Source: Myxococcales bacterium
GTDB lineage: Bacteria; Myxococcota_A; Polyangia; Polyangiales; Houyiibacteriaceae
Direction: 5' to 3'
NCBI GenBank assembly: GCA_019637115.1
Contig: JAHBWH010000009.1
Location: 1-64,000, forward strand
Length of the DNA: 64,000 nt
A model generated the notes under the pieces. The model was not told the origin of the DNA. It worked only from the letters and a program-made list of their open reading frames with translations, and did no database searches. Position 1 is the first letter of the stretch; every line of letters begins with the position of its first letter. This document shows positions 1 through 8,977 of the stretch, piece by piece. Both the position numbers and the translations under genes were made by a program.

Positions 1-590
<590 letters not shown>

Positions 591-611
591 CGCACGGCGC
601 GCTCGAAGCAT

Positions 612-645
612 GAACGAAGGCGGCCCTCGGGCCGCCTTCGTCGTT
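612..645. terminator. Bidirectional terminator between sucD and the HNH gene
   Basis: Perfect 12-13 bp inverted repeat ACGAAGGCGGCC / GGCCGCCTTCGT with a 4-nt loop, lying between two convergent stop codons. There is no clear T-run, as is common at this GC content. Its position suits termination from both sides. Confidence 0.7.
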
Positions 646-2903
646 CAAGGGCGGAGCTCACGCCCCTCGACGACGAGGATCGGCTCGCGGCCGAGCTCCC
701 AGCGCAGCTCTGGCGCGCGGCCCTCCACGCGGATCCGCCCACCGTGCACGCCCTCGAGGTGGCAGAACTCGCAAGGGCTCGTGAGGTTCTCGAGCTCTTC
801 GCCGCCCTGATGCGCGCGGAAGACGACGTGGTGGCAGGTCACGTTCCGGCTGTCGCAGACGGGGCTCGAGCAGCGCAACCGGTCGCGGAGGTGGACGTCA
901 CGGTACTTGCCGCCGCTGGACTCGACGAGCGGAAGCATGACGTGGCAGAGGGCGGTGACGGCGAAGCGGAGGAAGTCCCCGGGAAGGCCGGACCGCTCGT
1001 AGCTGGCCTCGAGCTGACGGTAGTGGAGCGCGGCGTCCTCGCGACACCGGATCGCGACGGTGGTGTAGCCGACGCGGCGGCGGGGGGAGCAGGTGTCAGG
1101 CGCGCTCGAGAAGTGGTCGGACATCCGAATGGAAGTCGGAATTTGCGTGGAAAGTGAGTGTTCTTCATGGATGGAGGGGGAGGAGTGGGTGCGCTCGACG
1201 GGACGGTGCGCCTCGGTGGCGGCGCGGTGCGGGGGCGTGGTGGGGGCGGTCGAGAAGTGGTCGGACATCCGAGTGGAAATCGGAATTTGCGGGGAAAGTG
1301 AGTGGGTTTCGGGGAAGGAGGGGGCAGGCCGCTCGACTGCTTCGGGGGGGCGGTGCGTACTGAATTGGGCAGGGGCAGCTGCAGGGGAAGGGGAAGGGGA
1401 CTCAGGTCGGAGAACTGAGAGAGAGGGGGGAGATGATTGGTGGGTACTGTCGTGGGCTTCGTCTTGGGCAGGGGCAGGGGCACGGGCAGGGGCAGGGGAC
1501 TTTTCGACTTCGATACGACGCGCCATCACCGTCATCACCGCCTCGCGGTGCGGCTCATGCGCGAGGCTGCCGATGAGCGCCTGCAGCGACGCGCCCGAGA
1601 GCGTGTCGCGCTCCATCTGCCACGCGGCCTCGAGGGCCTCGCGGTCGGGCGGTAGCGGCGAGCGCTTCGAGCCCGACAGCCGCATCGTGAGCTCCGCTGC
1701 CTGCACCTCCTCGCGCAGGTGCTCGTAGGTCCGCTGCTGCGCGCGCTCGACCCAGGCGTGCGCCGTCGCGCGGCTCGCGATGCGCGCGACGAGCAGCGCG
1801 GCCTCGGTGCCGAGCTTCCCGCTCCGCACGGCGTCCCCCAGCACGGGGAGCCGCCGCGCCTCGCGCGCCAGACGAATCCGCGACCGCACGAGCCCCGCCG
1901 AAAGCCCGAGCCGCTCGCGGCAATATTGCTCTTCGCTTGCGTAGTCGAGCGAGGACCAGCCGCGCCGATAGAAGACGCGCTCGGCCAGCTCGCCGAAGTA
2001 GAGCTCGCGCGCGTCGAGCGTGGCGGCCAGCGTGCGCAGCACCGCGTCGATTGCCTTTGGGCTGCGTGGCAGCGGCGGAAGCTCCGGCGCCTCACCTGCC
2101 TCCGTAGGCAGCGCAGCGAGCCGCGCCGCCGCGGCCTCCTCACGCCGCCGCTGCTCTTCACGCCCGCGCGCCTGCGCGGCGAGCCACTGGGCTTGCTCCT
2201 CGGCGACGTCCTCGGGCGTGTTGTGCCAGCCGGGGACGTGCCGCATCACCTCGAGCAGCGACATGTCGCCCTCCGCGAGGAGCAGCTCGAACCACTCGCG
2301 CGTGCCCGCGCCCTCGACCCCTTGCAAGAGCCAGCGGCCGCGCTCGAGCCACGCGGCGTCCTCGAGCGGCATCGAGAGCCGCAGCGTCACGAAGCGCTCG
2401 TCGGGCTCGTCCGGGTCGTGCCCGCGCTCGCGCAAGACCTCGCGCGCCTCGCGCACCGTGATGCCCGCCGTCGCCTCGAGCAGCTCCGCCTCGTCCTCTG
2501 CCGTCGCGAAGCGACTCAGCAGCGCGACCATGCACCACGACAGGCGCCCCTCCCAGAACGCCGCGAGCATCTGAGGAAGCTCCACCAGCCTCGACGCCAC
2601 CGCGCGCGACTCGACCGCCCAGCCCTTGCTGCGCGAGAGCCGCTGGCGCGCGTACGCGCCGAGAGACCGAAAGCCGAGCTCGCGGTGATCGCGACCGAGC
2701 GCGGCGAGCGCGAGCCCGACCTGCAGGCGCACCCGGCCGAGCCCGCGCGCCAAGACGAAGAGCTCGGCGTCGGCCGCCGCACGCTCGGCCGGGCCGAAGT
2801 CCGAGCGCCAGTCGAAGATCGCGGAGAGCTCGATGGTGTCCACGGGTGGCTCACCGGCCGGGAGGGCGTGCTCTCTCGAAGTCGAGGTGGACGGCGGTCG
2901 CAT
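645..2903 (-). CDS. HNH nuclease-domain protein with low-complexity linker
   Basis: A 752-residue protein with a helical N-terminal region (about 1-470), a Ser/Pro/His-rich low-complexity linker (about 480-620) and a C-terminal HNH module. The module shows C678-x4-C683, the H691-H692 pair, N706, and C711-x2-C714-H715, a layout of zinc-binding Cys pairs around the His-Asn-His metal finger. Such DUF222-like HNH proteins are commonly multicopy in actinobacteria and myxobacteria; their role is not settled, and homing, restriction or repair have all been considered. The linker holds a duplicated 55-bp segment. There is no Shine-Dalgarno site, but TAATCT lies 9 nt before the ATG, so a leaderless transcript is likely. 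Confidence 0.75.
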   Translation of the reverse strand: MRPPSTSTSREHALPAGEPPVDTIELSAIFDWRSDFGPAERAAADAELFVLARGLGRVRLQVGLALAALGRDHRELGFRSLGAYARQRLSRSKGWAVESRAVASRLVELPQMLAAFWEGRLSWCMVALLSRFATAEDEAELLEATAGITVREAREVLRERGHDPDEPDERFVTLRLSMPLEDAAWLERGRWLLQGVEGAGTREWFELLLAEGDMSLLEVMRHVPGWHNTPEDVAEEQAQWLAAQARGREEQRRREEAAAARLAALPTEAGEAPELPPLPRSPKAIDAVLRTLAATLDARELYFGELAERVFYRRGWSSLDYASEEQYCRERLGLSAGLVRSRIRLAREARRLPVLGDAVRSGKLGTEAALLVARIASRATAHAWVERAQQRTYEHLREEVQAAELTMRLSGSKRSPLPPDREALEAAWQMERDTLSGASLQALIGSLAHEPHREAVMTVMARRIEVEKSPAPARAPAPAQDEAHDSTHQSSPPSLSVLRPESPSPSPAAAPAQFSTHRPPEAVERPAPSFPETHSLSPQIPISTRMSDHFSTAPTTPPHRAATEAHRPVERTHSSPSIHEEHSLSTQIPTSIRMSDHFSSAPDTCSPRRRVGYTTVAIRCREDAALHYRQLEASYERSGLPGDFLRFAVTALCHVMLPLVESSGGKYRDVHLRDRLRCSSPVCDSRNVTCHHVVFRAHQGGEELENLTSPCEFCHLEGVHGGRIRVEGRAPELRWELGREPILVVEGRELRP
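1106..1304. repeat. Spaced direct repeat, two 55-bp copies
   Basis: Copies at 1106-1160 and 1250-1304 differ at only a few positions. They fall in the linker of the HNH-domain gene and encode two near-identical peptides containing RMSDHFS, so the duplication was in frame. Confidence 0.8.
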
Positions 2904-2912
2904 TGAAGGAAG

Positions 2913-2918
2913 AGATTA
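2913..2918 (-). promoter_or_regulatory. -10 box of a probable leaderless promoter
   Basis: TAATCT on the minus strand, 9 nt before the ATG at 2903, with no Shine-Dalgarno sequence between. One of a recurring set in this window. Confidence 0.45.
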
Positions 2919-3002
2919 CCCGTGGGGTGTGACACTCACGATGAAGCGCGCGGTGCCACCCGATGGGGCGCAACTGATGGTCGCGGAGTCCGACGAGCGG
3001 AC

Positions 3003-3497
3003 ATGACGGCCCCGACGGATCGGTACGTAGGCCCCCAGCGCTGCCAGGTGTGCGGCCACACGACCACGGTCACCCTCGCTTGCGATCTCTTGCGGCCGGT
3101 CGGCACGAGCCGGCGTGCCAGAACGTTCCTCGTCGGCCGGACCGCGACGCTCGATGCTCTTCCCCAAGCGTTCCTCCGCGCGGACGTGGTCACGGTGACG
3201 AGCGAGCGATGGCACCGGCTCACGACGGTCACGGGCACGATCGAGGAATGCAGCGTGCTCGCGTCGCCGCGTCATTGGGCGCGATGCGAGGACTGCGGGG
3301 CGTTCATCTTCCCGAGCGCAGTGCTGGTGGCGTGCGGCCGCCGCGTACGAGTCACTCGGATCGAGGGCAACTGCCTGGGGTGGACCGAGCCAGTCTTCGA
3401 CTTCGCCCCAAGCCAGCTCGTGGCCGCAAGTCGGGATCCACGCCGAGCGCTCGACCGGGCGATCCGTCACTGGGCCCTCGCTTGGCTCGGCGATTGA
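3003..3497 (+). CDS. Double-CXXCG motif protein (possible SitI6-type immunity family)
   Basis: A 164-residue cytosolic protein with no signal peptide or membrane segment. It carries CQVCG near the N-terminus and CEDCG in the middle, the pair that defines the myxobacterial double-CXXCG paralogous family, some members of which act as immunity proteins in contact-dependent (Sit) toxin exchange. The paired Cys motifs suggest a zinc ribbon. The open frame extends to 2922, but the ATG at 3003 begins a more typical N-terminus. No toxin gene is adjacent, so an immunity role is inferred only from the motif. Another zinc-ribbon immunity-like gene lies at 12610-14067. Confidence 0.55.
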   Translation: MTAPTDRYVGPQRCQVCGHTTTVTLACDLLRPVGTSRRARTFLVGRTATLDALPQAFLRADVVTVTSERWHRLTTVTGTIEECSVLASPRHWARCEDCGAFIFPSAVLVACGRRVRVTRIEGNCLGWTEPVFDFAPSQLVAASRDPRRALDRAIRHWALAWLGD

Positions 3498-3562
3498 GCG
3501 CCTCGCTCCCACCCAGAGCCGCTCCCCGCCCGAAGTCGAGCGTACCCCGGTCGTCGGACCGG

Positions 3563-3706
3563 TCAAGGCGCGCAGCGCGCCGTGCCTCCAGGCGGGGCGC
3601 TTGGGTCGCGCACGGTCCCGTCCGGGCACGCCGGGTCGCTGCACGCCGCCAGCAGCAGGAGCAGCACCGCCGCGGGCGCGAGGCCCCGCAGGGCGCGCAG
3701 CGCCAT
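3563..3706 (-). CDS. Small lipoprotein, duplicated N-terminal fragment of the upstream lipoprotein
   Basis: A 47-residue product with a signal peptide and lipobox (LLLAAC) followed by SDPACPDGTVRDPSAP, almost identical to residues after the lipobox of the gene at 3833-4900. The protein stops just after this shared part. It looks like a partial gene duplication that left a secreted stub at the end of the operon. It could be expressed as a mini-lipoprotein or be a remnant; its coding status is uncertain. Confidence 0.45.
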   Translation of the reverse strand: MALRALRGLAPAAVLLLLLAACSDPACPDGTVRDPSAPPGGTARCAP

Positions 3707-3832
3707 CGGTGAGCGCTGTGCGACGCCGCCTCGCCCCGGCGGGCGTCGGGGCCGGCGGGCAGAGGTTCGGGCGGTCGGGCAGGAGGGCGGCATGGCGGGC
3801 TCTTCCGTGGAGAGGGGGGGCAGGGGCTCGGG

Positions 3833-4900
3833 TCAGAGGGAGCAGAAGCTCGCGACGCCCATCGTGCAGGTGTGGCCTTCGCGGCAGTCATCGCTGCTGC
3901 TGCACTGGTACGTACAACGGGCCCCGGCCCCGCCCACGCGGCATCGCGTGTTGTCCGTCGTGCCGGGCAAGCCACACGACCCGTCCCCGGGTGCCACGCC
4001 ACCCACCACCGCGCCGTCCGTCGCCGTCATGCAGCCGGGGACTGCTGACGAGAAGTGATTGAAGCCCGCGCATGAGGTGTTTCGGTGCCGGCAGTAGTCC
4101 ACCGTCGCCCCGTCGATGCTCGTTTGCTCATTCGCCACCGCGACGAAGGGCCTCGCGCAAAACTCTTCCCGTCGCGGCAGGCAGAAGTGTCCCGTCTCCC
4201 CGTACTGCCCCGGTGACACGCACACCGTCCCCTCGATGCACTCCGCGTCCGCGATGCATCGCTGGCACTCCGCTCGGCTCCCCGCCTCCGCTTCCTCGCA
4301 CCCCCGCGTCTGGCCGTTGCAGAGCCGCCCCGCGCCGCACGGCCCGTGCTCGCCTGGGACGCACTCCACGCACGTGCCGTCGTCGCAGATGCCCAGCGGG
4401 CGGTCGCCCGCCGTGACGCCTTCGCACTCCGGCGACGCCTCGCAGGGGGCACATTCGTTCGTGTCCAGGTCACACCGCGCCGCATCAGGCGATGTGCAGT
4501 GCGCGTCCTGTGTGCACGTCACGCACGCGCCCTCGGCCGTGCACACGCCTTCCGTGCACGGGGTCGTGGGGCTGCACTCCACGCAGGTGTCGTCGAGGCA
4601 GAGGTCCGGCGCGCACAGGCCGTTGCAGGGGCCCGCGTCGGGGGGCGGGGCGTCCGGGGATGTGTCGGGGGCGTCGGGGCCCGCGTCCGCTTCCAGACAG
4701 CGTGCCGCGCTCCCTTCAGGGGCGCTCGGGTCGCGGACGGTCCCGTCCGGGCACGCCGGGTCGCTGCACGCCGCGAGGAGCAGCGCGAGCGTCGCGAGCA
4801 GCGTGAGCTGCCCGCGCTCCCGCCAGCGCGCGCGTGGCTTGCGCTCGGCGGCTCTCGCCGCCCTGGCCCGCGGGATGCTCGCGCCGTGTACGTCGCTCAT
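3833..4900 (-). CDS. Cys-rich lipoprotein
   Basis: A 355-residue predicted outer-membrane or surface lipoprotein. It has a basic n-region, a hydrophobic core and lipobox LLLAAC, an Asp/Pro/Ala linker (AGPDAPDTSPDAPPPDAG), then repeated Cys modules of the type CVEC-x4-PC..GVC..G.CV.CT.D..C resembling EGF-like or extracellular disulfide modules, and a C-terminal domain with about ten further Cys. The start at 4900 gives an ATGA overlap with the upstream paralogue, so the two are translationally coupled. The longer open frame to 4999 would overlap that gene by 100 nt and is less likely. Ligand and function are not recognisable. Confidence 0.7.
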   Translation of the reverse strand: MSDVHGASIPRARAARAAERKPRARWRERGQLTLLATLALLLAACSDPACPDGTVRDPSAPEGSAARCLEADAGPDAPDTSPDAPPPDAGPCNGLCAPDLCLDDTCVECSPTTPCTEGVCTAEGACVTCTQDAHCTSPDAARCDLDTNECAPCEASPECEGVTAGDRPLGICDDGTCVECVPGEHGPCGAGRLCNGQTRGCEEAEAGSRAECQRCIADAECIEGTVCVSPGQYGETGHFCLPRREEFCARPFVAVANEQTSIDGATVDYCRHRNTSCAGFNHFSSAVPGCMTATDGAVVGGVAPGDGSCGLPGTTDNTRCRVGGAGARCTYQCSSSDDCREGHTCTMGVASFCSL

Positions 4901-5874
4901 CCGCCGCACCATTGAGGCCCTTCTCCCAACGGGGGCGTGCCCAGGCCGCAGGTCGTGCCGGGCTCGCCGCTGGGGCGGCATTGTGCGGTCCCCGTGCACG
5001 CATAGGTGCAGCGGTTACTCGATGCGCCGACGCGGCGGCACAGCGCGCCGGGGACCTCGACCTCCGGCTCGCCCTCCGGGCCGCAGCGGCCATCCGTGCC
5101 GGTGCATCGCCAGTCGTCTCGGAGGGCGAGCACCGCCTCGCACGTCGTCTGCTCTTCGTTGATGCCGCAGTAGGCCACCGCTTCGTGGCCGCTCACGCTC
5201 GTGCGCGTCACGGGAATGGTGAAGGGGCGGTTACACTCGGTCGCTACCGCCAGACAAAACGCCCCGTGCGCCGCCTCCCGAAACGTCATCTCGATGCACC
5301 GGTGCCCCGTCGCGCACTGCGCGTCGCTCCCGCACGACTGGCACGTCTGGCGGCTCCCTCGCCCCACCTCCACGCATCGGTTCGTGGGGATGTCACACGT
5401 CCAGCCTCCCGTGCACCCCTCTTCCGCCCCGACTCCGCACTCTACGCAGGTGCCGCCTTCGCACACCTCTCCGGCAGTCACTCCCGTGCACTGCCGCGAG
5501 TCGGTGCATGGCCTGCACTCGTTGGTGTCGAGGTCGCAGCGAGCACGCCCTGGGTCCTCACAGTCGGCGTCTTCCGTGCAACCCACGCAAACCCCGTCAC
5601 CCCGACAGACTCCCTCCGCACAAGGGGTCGTCACGCTACATTCGACACAAGCGTCCGCGACGCACAGGTCCGGCGCGCATTCCCCGTTGCACGGTAGCTG
5701 GGTGTCCGGTGGGGCGTCCGGGGATGTGTCCGCGCGCGCGTCCGCGGGGCCCGCGTCGAGGCAGCGGGGGTCGGGCGGGGTCTCGTCACAGACGTCGGTC
5801 TCGACGACGGTGCAGGCGCTGAGTGCGTGGATGAGGAGGGCGAGCAGAGCTAGGCGGGGGATCGGGCGGTGCAT
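4897..5874 (-). CDS. Cys-rich lipoprotein, paralogue of the next gene
   Basis: About 325 residues: signal peptide from MHRPIPRL with lipobox ALSAC, an Asp/Ala/Pro linker, then CNGECAPDLCV.DACVECS and CDLDTNECRPC modules that match those of the 3833-4900 protein. A tandem duplication therefore produced the pair. Start chosen at the ATG (5874) directly before the signal peptide, preceded by a weak GGAG. Likely anchored at the cell surface. It is transcribed with the two PEGA proteins upstream, which suggests a shared envelope complex, but no function can be assigned. Confidence 0.7.
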   Translation of the reverse strand: MHRPIPRLALLALLIHALSACTVVETDVCDETPPDPRCLDAGPADARADTSPDAPPDTQLPCNGECAPDLCVADACVECSVTTPCAEGVCRGDGVCVGCTEDADCEDPGRARCDLDTNECRPCTDSRQCTGVTAGEVCEGGTCVECGVGAEEGCTGGWTCDIPTNRCVEVGRGSRQTCQSCGSDAQCATGHRCIEMTFREAAHGAFCLAVATECNRPFTIPVTRTSVSGHEAVAYCGINEEQTTCEAVLALRDDWRCTGTDGRCGPEGEPEVEVPGALCRRVGASSNRCTYACTGTAQCRPSGEPGTTCGLGTPPLGEGPQWCGG

Positions 5875-5940
5875 GGTGGGGCTCCAGTGGGGCGGGGTCA
5901 TTTGGGCAAGGGCAGGGGCAGGGGACTTCTTCGGCTGCGT

Positions 5941-6975
5941 TCAGAACCTCGTCCGCAGCTGCACGCTGGTCGGCCCTAGGCCGAGCTCGGTCCGGCTGCC
6001 CTCTTGGCCGATGGCGTACCAGAGCAGTCCGCTGACGAGCAGCGCGCCGCCGATCGCCAGGTACGCCGCGAAGGGGCCCGTGCCGAGGTTGCGGTCGCGG
6101 CGGCATTCGCCGTCTCCGAACGTCTCGGCGCAGCCGAGCTGTGGTAGGGTGATGGCGACCGTCGTCAGCGCGAGCGCGGCGCCGGCGCCTGCCAGGGCTA
6201 GCGCGTACCAGGGGCGGACCCGGGGGGCTGATGGCGTTGGTTCGGTCGAGCGGCGGGGGCCCGGGGTTGCGAAGGGGTCCAGGGGCTCGTCGGGGGTGTC
6301 CGTTGGCTCGAGGGCGACGTTCAGGTCGAGGTGCTGGTCGAGCTGGATGGTCTGCCGCTCCGTTCGGTGGCCGCGCGCGGCGATGACCAGCTCGGCCTGG
6401 CCTCCTCGACGGATCTCGTGCGCGAGCGGCAGCGTGCCGATGTACTGGCCGTCGAGCGTCACCGCTGCGCCTTCGGGCGCGCCCGTGATGTGCAGGCGGA
6501 CGTGGTTCTCGCCGCGGAGGTCGCTGAGCGCGCGCGCGAAGGCGTCGCGTGCCGCGCGGCCGACGTCGCCTCCCTCCACGTCGGCGCTGCCTTCGTGGAG
6601 GCCGCCTTCGAGCGTCTCGAAGGAGACGACGACTTGCCGCGCTTCGCTCGAGCCTCTCGACCCCCACACCGTCGTGAAGAGGCCGAGGCGGACGCCCGCC
6701 GCGGTGATGAGCTGTCGCGCACATGTCGAGGCCTCGGGGCAGTCGCGGAGGATGTCTTGGACCTGACCTCGTGGGCTCTCGGCGCGGTAGCCCGCGGCCG
6801 GCAGCGCGCGGCGGACGGCGTCGACGGCGAGCGCGCCCGCCCGCTCGAGGAGGGTGTCGGTGCCGCGCGCGGGGAGCACGAGGACCCGCTCTTCGGCCGC
6901 AGCCGGGGTCGTGGCGGTGAGCGTGGCGAGCACGAGCAGGGTCGCGAGCCACGGGTGGAAGCTCAGACGGTTCAC
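5941..6975 (-). CDS. PEGA-domain membrane protein
   Basis: A 344-residue protein with a Sec signal peptide (cut after TTPAAA), an N-terminal domain predicted to lie in the periplasm (VLVLPARGTDT to about 150), a PEGA-like beta domain (HITGAPEGAAVTLDGQYIG), a Pro-rich linker and two C-terminal hydrophobic segments. PEGA domains are small extracytoplasmic beta modules often near the cell surface. The GTG start forms a GTGA overlap with the stop of the upstream PEGA gene, so the pair is coupled. Confidence 0.7.
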   Translation of the reverse strand: MNRLSFHPWLATLLVLATLTATTPAAAEERVLVLPARGTDTLLERAGALAVDAVRRALPAAGYRAESPRGQVQDILRDCPEASTCARQLITAAGVRLGLFTTVWGSRGSSEARQVVVSFETLEGGLHEGSADVEGGDVGRAARDAFARALSDLRGENHVRLHITGAPEGAAVTLDGQYIGTLPLAHEIRRGGQAELVIAARGHRTERQTIQLDQHLDLNVALEPTDTPDEPLDPFATPGPRRSTEPTPSAPRVRPWYALALAGAGAALALTTVAITLPQLGCAETFGDGECRRDRNLGTGPFAAYLAIGGALLVSGLLWYAIGQEGSRTELGLGPTSVQLRTRF

Positions 6976-8699
6976 AGCGTCCCTCGAAGCGAGATGTAAA
7001 AATACCCCTCGCCCGCCGCCATCTCCGGGGCGAGCGTGGGTGTCCTGCCCCGTCCGAACAGATACGTCAAAGGAACGGTGAGGAGTGGGAGCGCCGCGGC
7101 GCCTAGGAGCGAGGTGCGCTGGGTGGCTTGCCCGCGCGAGACGCACGCGGCGGACGAGTCGGCGTCGTTGGTGCAGGGGTCGTAGGTCGCCACGAGCGCG
7201 CCGGCCGAGATGGCGAGGCCGAGCCCTACCGCGCCGCTCACCCACGCCCAGATGGGGACGCCGTCGCGTGGCGGGAGCGCGAGCGCGAGCGCCGCGCTCG
7301 TGAGGGCGCCGCCCGCGAAGGCGAGCAAGTGGGTTGGCAGCGCGAGGTTCTCCCAGGCGGCCTTGCGCGTCAGGAAGTCGACGTCGAGGGGTTGGGCGAT
7401 CGCGTAGCGGTCGCCGCGATCGGCGCGCATGAAGTGCAGCGCGAGGCTCGTCGCGAAGGCGCCGAGGCCGAGGGCGCCCACGACGGCGCCGCCAACCAGC
7501 GAGGGCGGGCCGTGCCCCGCCGTGCGGGTGGATGCGCCGCGGGTGGCGGGGCGCTCGTCGTCGAGCGGGGGGAGCTCGGCGCCGAGCGCCTGGACGACGC
7601 GGCGCGTGTCGACCTCTTCGCCGAGCTCGACAACCTGCTGTCCCCCGCGGCCGTCGACGACGGTGGCGCGCATGCCCTCGCCGCTCGAGTCGACGAGCAC
7701 GACGCGGACACCGAGGCGGCGCGCCAACGTGTGCGCGTGGCCGACGCTCGCCGCCGCCCGCATTCGCAGGCCTGCTGGGCTGGTGGCGAACGCGTGGTCG
7801 AAGGCGGTGTCGATCTGCACGCGGTTTTCGCCAGGCGCGACCTCGACGCGGTGGACGCGGCCGCGCTCGTCTTCACCGCACTCGACCTGCACCCGCCAGG
7901 TGCCTGGCGCGATTCCGTCGAGGACGAAAGGCGTGGTGCCGGACGCGAGGCCGTTGAAGCGGACGGCGCAGCCGCTGGGCGTGCTCTCGACGACGAGCGT
8001 GCCGCGGGGCCCGCGGCTGAGCCGCTGGTCGATGCGGGCGAGCATGTCGAGGATCTCGGGCGGGTGCTGGAAACGGCTCGCCTCGACGCCCGGCACGAGG
8101 CGCCGGCATTGGAGCACCGCTTGGTTCGCGGTCTCGAACTCGCGGGTCTCGAAGAGCGAGCGCACGAAGTAGAGGCACGAGTCCAGCACCTGGCGGGCCC
8201 GCCCCACCTCTCGGTTGAGCTCGGCGAAGGCGCGCTCGATGAGCCGCTGGGACTCGGCGAGGTCCGCGCGCGCGGCGTCGTACTCGCCTCGGGAGAGGTT
8301 TCGCACGGCGGACTGCGATCGGGCGACCCACTCGTCGATCTGCGTGTCCGAGACCTCGGGGGGCGCGGCGGAGATCTCCGCCTCGAAGCGTTCGCGCATC
8401 GCGTCGGGGTCTGGGACGGTGTGGCCGGCCCCGCGTAGGGTCGAGCCGACGGCGGCCGTCGCGAGATCGATCTCGGTGCTGGCGCCGCGGGAGAGCACCC
8501 AGACCTCTGAGGTCCGGGCCTCTGAGGTCCGGGCCTCAGAGGTCTGGGCATGTGTGGGGCGCGCAGCCGAAAACGCGAGCACCGTGAGCGCCGGGAGCAC
8601 CAGGGTCCACGAGGCGACACCGAGCCGGAGGGAGTTTCGGGTTGGCGGCGCCGCTGCGAGGCGCGGGATTCGACGGGGAGCGAGTGAGGGAGTGGGCAT
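6972..8699 (-). CDS. PEGA-domain protein with helical region and C-terminal membrane segments
   Basis: A 575-residue protein, first gene of a minus-strand operon of PEGA and lipoprotein genes. It has a signal peptide ending near RPTHAQ, a short TSEAR/TSEV repeat encoded by a 15-bp tandem repeat (about 8504-8550), a helical region (100-220), a PEGA domain (TLVVESTPSGCAVRFNG), and three to four hydrophobic segments from about residue 410 on. This resembles outer-envelope PEGA proteins of myxobacteria with TPR-like helices. Start chosen at ATG 8699 because it directly precedes the signal peptide; the frame stays open to 8810. Confidence 0.7.
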   Translation of the reverse strand: MPTPSLAPRRIPRLAAAPPTRNSLRLGVASWTLVLPALTVLAFSAARPTHAQTSEARTSEARTSEVWVLSRGASTEIDLATAAVGSTLRGAGHTVPDPDAMRERFEAEISAAPPEVSDTQIDEWVARSQSAVRNLSRGEYDAARADLAESQRLIERAFAELNREVGRARQVLDSCLYFVRSLFETREFETANQAVLQCRRLVPGVEASRFQHPPEILDMLARIDQRLSRGPRGTLVVESTPSGCAVRFNGLASGTTPFVLDGIAPGTWRVQVECGEDERGRVHRVEVAPGENRVQIDTAFDHAFATSPAGLRMRAAASVGHAHTLARRLGVRVVLVDSSGEGMRATVVDGRGGQQVVELGEEVDTRRVVQALGAELPPLDDERPATRGASTRTAGHGPPSLVGGAVVGALGLGAFATSLALHFMRADRGDRYAIAQPLDVDFLTRKAAWENLALPTHLLAFAGGALTSAALALALPPRDGVPIWAWVSGAVGLGLAISAGALVATYDPCTNDADSSAACVSRGQATQRTSLLGAAALPLLTVPLTYLFGRGRTPTLAPEMAAGEGYFYISLRGTL

Positions 8700-8977
8700 G
8701 TCGAGGGGTGTCTCGGCCGGTCGTTCGCGTAGTTGCGTGCGCGGCCATGGAATGGCCGATTTTTTTCTCGAGGTCCACTGGCAGAGGTGTGTCCGCACGT
8801 TCTCATCCATTTGGTCGAGAACATCCGTTCAGACCAATGAACTGGCCACGGACAACCGTTGCTGCGCGAAGCTTGTGCTCTGCCCCGGTGAACCTGCCTC
8901 GCTGCGGTCGACAACTTTTTTCCTGTTCGGGTCGATTGAACACGCAACTGGAGTAATCTCCGGCCGAGACGTCCGGC

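Noticed and set aside
645-2903. HNH gene as part of a mobile intron or restriction system
   Set aside because: No intron, methyltransferase or flanking repeats are seen, and HNH proteins of this kind are commonly stand-alone.
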